Assembly: GCA_002420085.1 (NCBI GenBank)
Contig: DIHI01000080.1
Location: 54,711 to 73,286, forward strand
Origin: Lysobacterales bacterium UBA5700
Lineage (GTDB): Bacteria > Pseudomonadota > Gammaproteobacteria > Xanthomonadales > Xanthomonadaceae
Reading direction: 5' to 3'
DNA length: 18,576 nt
The notes under the pieces were generated by a model. It ran no database searches and was not told the DNA's origin. It saw only the letters and a list, made by a program, of their open reading frames with translations. Below, piece by piece: positions 14,981-18,576 of this stretch; position 1 is the first letter of the stretch, and the number at the start of each line of letters is the position of its first letter. Made by a program: the position numbers and the translations under genes.

Positions 14981-15667
14981 GTGACACTGCTTCGATTCGA
15001 GGGTGTCAGCAAACGCTATCCGGGCGGCCAGGACGCCCTGATCGATGTCGGGTTCTCGGTCGAGGAAGGCGAGATGCTGTTCGTGACCGGCCATTCCGGC
15101 GCTGGCAAGAGCACCCTGCTGCGCCTGATCCATCTGAGTGAGCGACCGAGCCGGGGGACGGTGCTGGTGCGCGGTCGCAACCTCAACACCGTGCGTGGCT
15201 CGGCGGTCGCCCTGCATCGACGGACGGTCGGGGTGGTGTTTCAGGATCACCGACTGCTCACCGATCGCAGTGTTCGGGAGAATGTCGCCCTGCCGCTGAT
15301 CATCGCCGGTGCCGGGCGCGCCGACATCGATCGCCGGGTCCGGGTGCTGCTGGAACGGGTCGGTCTGAGCGATCGCAGCGCGGCCCTGCCGAGCGCGCTC
15401 AGTGCCGGCGAACAGCAGCGGGTCGGCATCGCCCGTGCCATTGCGGCGCAACCGGCCCTGCTGGTCGCCGACGAACCGACCGGCAACCTCGATCCCAACC
15501 TCGCCACCGAGGTCATGCGTCTGTTCGCCGATCTGCCGGCGGCCGGCACCAGTGTCCTGGTCGCCAGCCATGATCTGATGCTGATCAAGCGCATGCGCCG
15601 TCGAGTCCTGGTGCTCGACCACGGCCGTCTGGTCGATGACATCGCGCCCGAGGATCTCGCGGCATGA
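14981..15667 (+). CDS. ftsE: Cell division ATP-binding protein FtsE
   Basis: FtsE is the ATPase of the FtsEX complex at the division septum, which drives peptidoglycan amidase activation through FtsX. The 228-residue ABC domain shows Walker A GHSGAGKST (37-45), Q-loop Q88 in VVFQDH, Walker B LLVADEPTGNLD with E165, and H-loop H197 in ASHD. The signature motif reads LSAGEQQRVGIARA (140-153), with alanine at the second variable position where most FtsE proteins have LSGGEQQ. The GTG start at 14981 is preceded by CAGGA at a suitable distance, and no upstream ATG fits. It overlaps ftsX by the ATGA tetranucleotide at 15664-15667, so the two are translationally coupled. ftsY, often upstream of ftsE, is absent here. 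Confidence 0.96.
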   Translation: MTLLRFEGVSKRYPGGQDALIDVGFSVEEGEMLFVTGHSGAGKSTLLRLIHLSERPSRGTVLVRGRNLNTVRGSAVALHRRTVGVVFQDHRLLTDRSVRENVALPLIIAGAGRADIDRRVRVLLERVGLSDRSAALPSALSAGEQQRVGIARAIAAQPALLVADEPTGNLDPNLATEVMRLFADLPAAGTSVLVASHDLMLIKRMRRRVLVLDHGRLVDDIAPEDLAA

Positions 15668-16644
15668 TCGGCACGACCGCAAAATCCGATCGCCGGGGGC
15701 CGACGCCCCGCCCGCGCCGACGCCTTGCCGAAGCCTTCAATGCCCGGCTGACCCTGCATCTGCGCGGTCTGGTTTCCAGTCTGGGGCGGAGTGCTGCCCG
15801 GCCGTGGGCGACCCTGTCCACGGTTGGCGTAATGGCCCTGGCCCTGGCTCTGCCGCTCGGCCTCTGGCTCGGCCTGGAGAACCTGGAGCGATTCTCCGCC
15901 GGTGCCCGCGATTCCCGCGACATCGGTCTGTTCCTGAAACCGGAGTTCGATCCGACCGCAGGCGAGCGCCTGGCCGAGACCCTGCGCGCCCGGCCTGATG
16001 TCGCCGCCGTATCGGTCCGCACGCCGGAGCAGGGTCTGGCCGAATTTCGCAGCATGAGCGAGCTGGCGCCTGCGCTCGATCTGCTCGACCACAATCCACT
16101 GCCGACCGTGCTGGTGCTGACACCGGCCGCCGATGCCGATGGCGATGCCATCGCCCGCGAGATGGCGAAACTGGACGCGGTCGAGATCGTCCAGCACGAT
16201 GCCCTCTGGCGGCAACGGCTGGACCGCTGGCTGGCGTTCGGCGAGCGCCTGGCCCTGGTGATCGCGATCCTGCTCGGCGCGGGTGCCCTGATGGTGGTCG
16301 GCAACACCGTTCGGCTCGATGTTCAATCGCGGCAGGAGGAAATCGCCGTGTTGCAGCAACTCGGCGCCGACGATGGGTTCATCCGGCGTCCGTTTCTGTA
16401 CCTCGGGCTCTGGTATGGTCTTGCCGCCGGGGTTCTGGCACTGGTTCTGGTCGCGGCGGCCGGAGCGGCCGTTCGCGAGCCGCTGTCGCGGCTGCTGGCC
16501 AGCTATGGCAGTGTGCTCGAACCGAGCGGGCCGGTCTGGCCGACCCTGCTGGCGGCGATCGTGCTGGCGGCCGCGTTGGGCTGGCTGGGGGCCTGGTTGG
16601 CGGCGCAGCATCATCTGCGCCGGACTCGACCGGTCGAGGTTTGA
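15664..16644 (+). CDS. ftsX: Cell division protein FtsX
   Basis: FtsX is the membrane partner of FtsE. The 326 residues have the expected topology: a cytoplasmic basic N-terminus, helix 1 at about 49-71, a periplasmic domain (about 72-195) that in other bacteria contacts EnvC-type amidase activators, then helices at 196-216, 244-268 and 292-314. The cytoplasmic loop QSRQEEIAVLQQLGADDGFIRRPF (about 221-244) is the FtsX/MacB-family coupling region that docks on FtsE. The coding sequence begins on the ATGA overlap with ftsE. A 20-base gap separates it from the response-regulator gene, so that gene is probably in the same transcript. Confidence 0.95.
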   Translation: MIGTTAKSDRRGPTPRPRRRLAEAFNARLTLHLRGLVSSLGRSAARPWATLSTVGVMALALALPLGLWLGLENLERFSAGARDSRDIGLFLKPEFDPTAGERLAETLRARPDVAAVSVRTPEQGLAEFRSMSELAPALDLLDHNPLPTVLVLTPAADADGDAIAREMAKLDAVEIVQHDALWRQRLDRWLAFGERLALVIAILLGAGALMVVGNTVRLDVQSRQEEIAVLQQLGADDGFIRRPFLYLGLWYGLAAGVLALVLVAAAGAAVREPLSRLLASYGSVLEPSGPVWPTLLAAIVLAAALGWLGAWLAAQHHLRRTRPVEV

Positions 16645-16664
16645 CGCGAAGGCGGAGAGGGGTG

Positions 16665-17498
16665 ATGTATCTGAACTGCGACAATCCGCGCATCCTGGTG
16701 GTGGACGGCTCCAAGCTGACCCGCACCCTGATCGCCCAGGTTCTGGCGAAGGCACTGCCGCGCGCCGAGGTCGTCGCCTGTGCCAGCGGCGAGGAGGCCG
16801 CGCGGATGCTGGAGGCCGGCGCCGTCGATCTGGTCACCACCGCCCTGCAATTGCCGGACATGGATGGTCTGGCCCTGGCCCGGCACATCCGCGAGCACAC
16901 CCCGCAAGCCTATATTCCGATCGTGGTGATTTCCGGCGAGGCGCAGGACGCTCTGGAATCACGGCGGCTGACCGATGACGTGACCGATTATTTCGACAAG
17001 GCGCTCGGCATGGATGCCCTGGCCGCCTTCATTCGCGGCTATGTCGCACCCGAGCAGACCGGCGGTGGTGAAGTGCTGTACGTCGAGGACAGTCGGGTGG
17101 TGGCGATGGCCACCCGGCGCATGCTGGAGAAGCACGGCCTGACCATCAGTCACTGTGCCGGGGTCGAGGAGGCCCAGGCGCGGTTGGATGCCGCCATTGC
17201 CGAGGGCCGCGCGCCGGGCGCCGACGTGCTGCTGACCGATGTCTATCTCAAGGGCGAACTGAGCGGCAAGGATCTGGTCCGGCTGATCCGCACTCGGTAT
17301 CGATACGGCAAGGGTCAGTTGCCGATCGTGGTCATGACCGGCGATGCCAACCCGGACAATCAGTCCGAACTGCTGCGCATGGGCGCCAACGATCTGGTGC
17401 TCAAGCCGATCGACGAACGTCGGCTGGTCACCAAACTGCTGTTCCAGATACGCCTGGGCCGCCTGCAACGTCAGCGTGCCGCTGCCTGTGGCCAATGA
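16665..17498 (+). CDS. Dual-receiver response regulator with a degenerate first receiver
   Basis: This 277-residue protein consists of two receiver (REC) domains (about 8-127 and 135-257) and no DNA-binding or enzymatic output domain. The second REC is complete: acidic pair E141/D142, phospho-acceptor D182 in LLTDVYL, T215 in VVMTG and K237 in LVLKPI. The first keeps D14, S90 and K112, but alanine 60 stands where the phospho-acceptor aspartate belongs (DLVTTALQLPDMDG), and glycine 15 replaces the second acidic residue. It therefore cannot be phosphorylated in the usual way and may serve as a dimerisation or regulatory domain. ATG 16665 has GGAGAGG just upstream. Its stop overlaps the ung start (ATGA, 17495-17498). 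No histidine kinase is adjacent, so its input is unknown. Confidence 0.92.
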   Translation: MYLNCDNPRILVVDGSKLTRTLIAQVLAKALPRAEVVACASGEEAARMLEAGAVDLVTTALQLPDMDGLALARHIREHTPQAYIPIVVISGEAQDALESRRLTDDVTDYFDKALGMDALAAFIRGYVAPEQTGGGEVLYVEDSRVVAMATRRMLEKHGLTISHCAGVEEAQARLDAAIAEGRAPGADVLLTDVYLKGELSGKDLVRLIRTRYRYGKGQLPIVVMTGDANPDNQSELLRMGANDLVLKPIDERRLVTKLLFQIRLGRLQRQRAAACGQ

Positions 17499-18214
17499 CC
17501 GGCCCGCGTCTCGAAGCCTCCTGGAAGCAGCGGGTCGGTGACCACCTTGCCCGTCCGGACATGCAGCAACTGGCTGCCTTCCTGCGGGCCGAGAAAGCCG
17601 CCGGCAAGCGCATCTATCCCCCTGGCGGCGAGTTTTTCGCAGCGCTCGACGCGACCCCGTTCGAGCGGGTCAAGGCGGTCGTGCTCGGCCAGGATCCCTA
17701 CCACGGTCCGGGTCAGGCGCATGGGCTGTGCTTCTCGGTCCGTCCGGGTCAGCCGGTGCCGCCCTCCTTGGTCAATATTTACAAGGAAATCGAAGACGAT
17801 CTTGGCATGAAGCCGGCCGATCACGGCTATTTGATGCCGTGGGCGGAGCGCGGCGTGCTCCTGCTCAATGCCGTATTGACGGTCGAGGCCGGTCGTCCGG
17901 GCAGCCATCAGGGCAAGGGCTGGGAAGGTTTCACCGACGCCATCGTCCAGTGCCTCAATGACCAGCGCGAGGGCCTGGTGTTCTTCCTCTGGGGCAGCTA
18001 TGCCCAGCGCAAGGGCGCCCTGGTCGATCGTCACCGGCACTGCGTGCTGCGCGCACCGCACCCATCACCGCTGTCGGCCCACCGCGGCTTCCTGGGCTGT
18101 GGCCACTTCGGCAAGTGCAATCGCTATCTGGCCGGTCGCGGCATCGAACCGATCGACTGGTCGCTGCCGGCGCGCGCGGACCTGGGTCCGCCGATCGGCG
18201 CGACTGGCCCATGA
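17495..18214 (+). CDS. ung: Uracil-DNA glycosylase, family 1
   Basis: Ung removes uracil from DNA, the first step of base-excision repair. The 239 residues show the complete family-1 motif set: GQDPYHGPGQAHGL (65-78) with catalytic D67, F80, N125 in LLLNAVLTV, the HPSPLSAHRGF loop (189-199) with the second catalytic histidine at 189, and the downstream GCGHFGKCNRYL helix. Length and motifs are normal. The start ATG overlaps the stop of the response-regulator gene by four bases (ATGA), so translation is probably coupled to it. That is an unusual partner for a repair enzyme. It ends 75 bases before rpoH. Confidence 0.97.
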   Translation: MTGPRLEASWKQRVGDHLARPDMQQLAAFLRAEKAAGKRIYPPGGEFFAALDATPFERVKAVVLGQDPYHGPGQAHGLCFSVRPGQPVPPSLVNIYKEIEDDLGMKPADHGYLMPWAERGVLLLNAVLTVEAGRPGSHQGKGWEGFTDAIVQCLNDQREGLVFFLWGSYAQRKGALVDRHRHCVLRAPHPSPLSAHRGFLGCGHFGKCNRYLAGRGIEPIDWSLPARADLGPPIGATGP

Positions 18215-18252
18215 AGTGATCGGCGCTCTTCAGCCCCATGTTCAGGTTGGCT

Positions 18253-18279
18253 TTAGCACTCTTTGTCAGTGAGTGCTAA
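18253..18279 (+). promoter_or_regulatory. CIRCE operator (HrcA-binding site) before rpoH
   Basis: TTAGCACTC (18253-18261), nine spacer bases, then GAGTGCTAA (18271-18279) exactly reproduces the CIRCE consensus TTAGCACTC-N9-GAGTGCTAA, with both arms perfect. HrcA binds CIRCE and represses, usually at groESL or dnaK operons; heat stress releases it. Here it lies ten bases before the rpoH ATG, so rpoH should be under HrcA control. No HrcA, groE or dnaK gene is in the window. Confidence 0.95.
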
Positions 18280-18290
18280 GATCGTGCGCA
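18274..18290 (+). promoter_or_regulatory. Possible extended -10 of rpoH inside the CIRCE right arm
   Basis: TG-C-TAAGAT (18274-18282) resembles an extended -10 element and shares its first six bases with the right CIRCE arm. With seven bases to the ATG at 18290, transcription would begin at the start codon. No Shine-Dalgarno sequence stands in the ten bases between CIRCE and the ATG, which agrees with a leaderless mRNA. A more distant upstream promoter cannot be excluded; TTGGCT at 18247-18252 is too far (24 bases) to serve as its -35. Confidence 0.4.
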
Positions 18291-18576
18291 TGAGCGCATC
18301 GACCATCCTCCACGATCATGCCCTGGTGACCAGCAATCTGCCGATTCCGAGCGCACTCGGTTCGCTCGAAGCCTACATCGGCGCGGTCAACCAGATTCCC
18401 GTCCTCACTGTCGAGCAGGAGCAGGCCCTGGCCCGACGCTATCGCGATCAGGACGATCTCGACGCCGCCAAGCAACTGGTTCTGTCGCACCTGCGCTTCG
18501 TCGTCCACGTGGCGCGCGGCTATCAGGGCTACGGCCTGGGCATGGGCGATCTGATCCAGGAGGGCAACATCGGCCT
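18290..18576 (+). CDS. rpoH: RNA polymerase heat-shock sigma factor RpoH (sigma-32), N-terminal part
   Basis: The gene runs off the right edge after about 95 codons. The visible part contains [20 protein letters not shown] (sigma region 1.2, as in other RpoH proteins), an [20 protein letters not shown] segment, and [19 protein letters not shown] followed by [10 protein letters not shown] (region 2.1-2.2, core-polymerase binding). It directs transcription of chaperone and protease genes after heat shock. The RpoH box and the DNA-binding regions 2.4 and 4 lie beyond the window. ATG 18290 is the only sensible start. It lacks a ribosome-binding site and is preceded ten bases earlier by a perfect CIRCE operator, which implies control by HrcA. 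Confidence 0.96.
   Translation, partial: MSASTILHDHALVTSNLPIPSALGSLEAYIGAVNQIPVLTVEQEQALARRYRDQDDLDAAKQLVLSHLRFVVHVARGYQGYGLGMGDLIQEGNIG

Noticed and set aside
15247..16755. A 502-codon open frame on the minus strand opposite ftsE-ftsX
   Set aside because: Antisense to two well-supported genes, with low-complexity Arg/Pro/Ser/Gly-rich translation.
1..18576. High frequency of CGATCG/GATCGG words throughout
   Set aside because: They occur mostly inside genes as Asp-Arg, Ile-Gly and similar codon pairs typical of this GC-rich coding style; without a count against a codon-matched model I cannot claim a signal.

Overview
The window is a GC-rich, densely packed bacterial chromosome segment. The gene set (homodimeric-type pyruvate dehydrogenase E1, MaeB malic enzyme, RsgA, AlaA, a GspF-type protein, and ftsE-ftsX-...-ung-rpoH) indicates a gammaproteobacterium. 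The N-terminus of RpoH and the AlaA/GspF style look closest to the Xanthomonadales (Lysobacterales) and neighbouring lineages. This placement rests on remembered family resemblance; no database was searched. I see no rRNA, tRNA, CRISPR array or insertion sequence.

Layout. (1) 1-2856, minus strand: the start of aceE, then maeB, two enzymes of the pyruvate node. (2) 2857-3472: a 616-base intergenic stretch with a perfect 16-base tandem duplication. (3) 3473-8722, plus strand: a six-gene accessory cluster encoding an HPP-family membrane protein, a haem-oxygenase-like (HDO-type) metal oxidase, an AMP-forming acyl-CoA ligase, a tautomerase, a small cupin and a class II aldolase/adducin enzyme. (4) 8815-11149, minus strand: rsgA, overlapping a gene for a QEGLA-motif/MATCAP-type putative zinc peptidase. 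(5) 11381-13265, plus strand: alaA, overlapping a gene for a cytoplasmic SGNH hydrolase. A small lipoprotein gene ends tail to tail against it. (6) 13747-18214, plus strand: a tight run of a gspF homologue, ftsE, ftsX, a dual-receiver response regulator and ung. (7) 18253 to the end: a perfect CIRCE operator followed by the start of rpoH.

Two points stand out. First, the six-gene cluster carries a complete toolkit for activating, oxidising, tautomerising and cleaving (or decarboxylating) a small carboxylic acid, and it does not match any pathway I recognise. Second, a textbook HrcA-binding CIRCE palindrome lies immediately before the rpoH start codon. It overlaps a plausible extended -10 element placed so that the transcript would begin at the AUG. 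This suggests that HrcA represses the heat-shock sigma factor gene directly and that the mRNA may be leaderless. The gspF homologue has the same promoter-to-start geometry.

Within conserved genes there are smaller oddities. The first receiver domain of the dual-REC protein has lost its phospho-acceptor aspartate, the FtsE signature motif is LSAGE, and the acyl-CoA ligase has an altered hinge-side loop.
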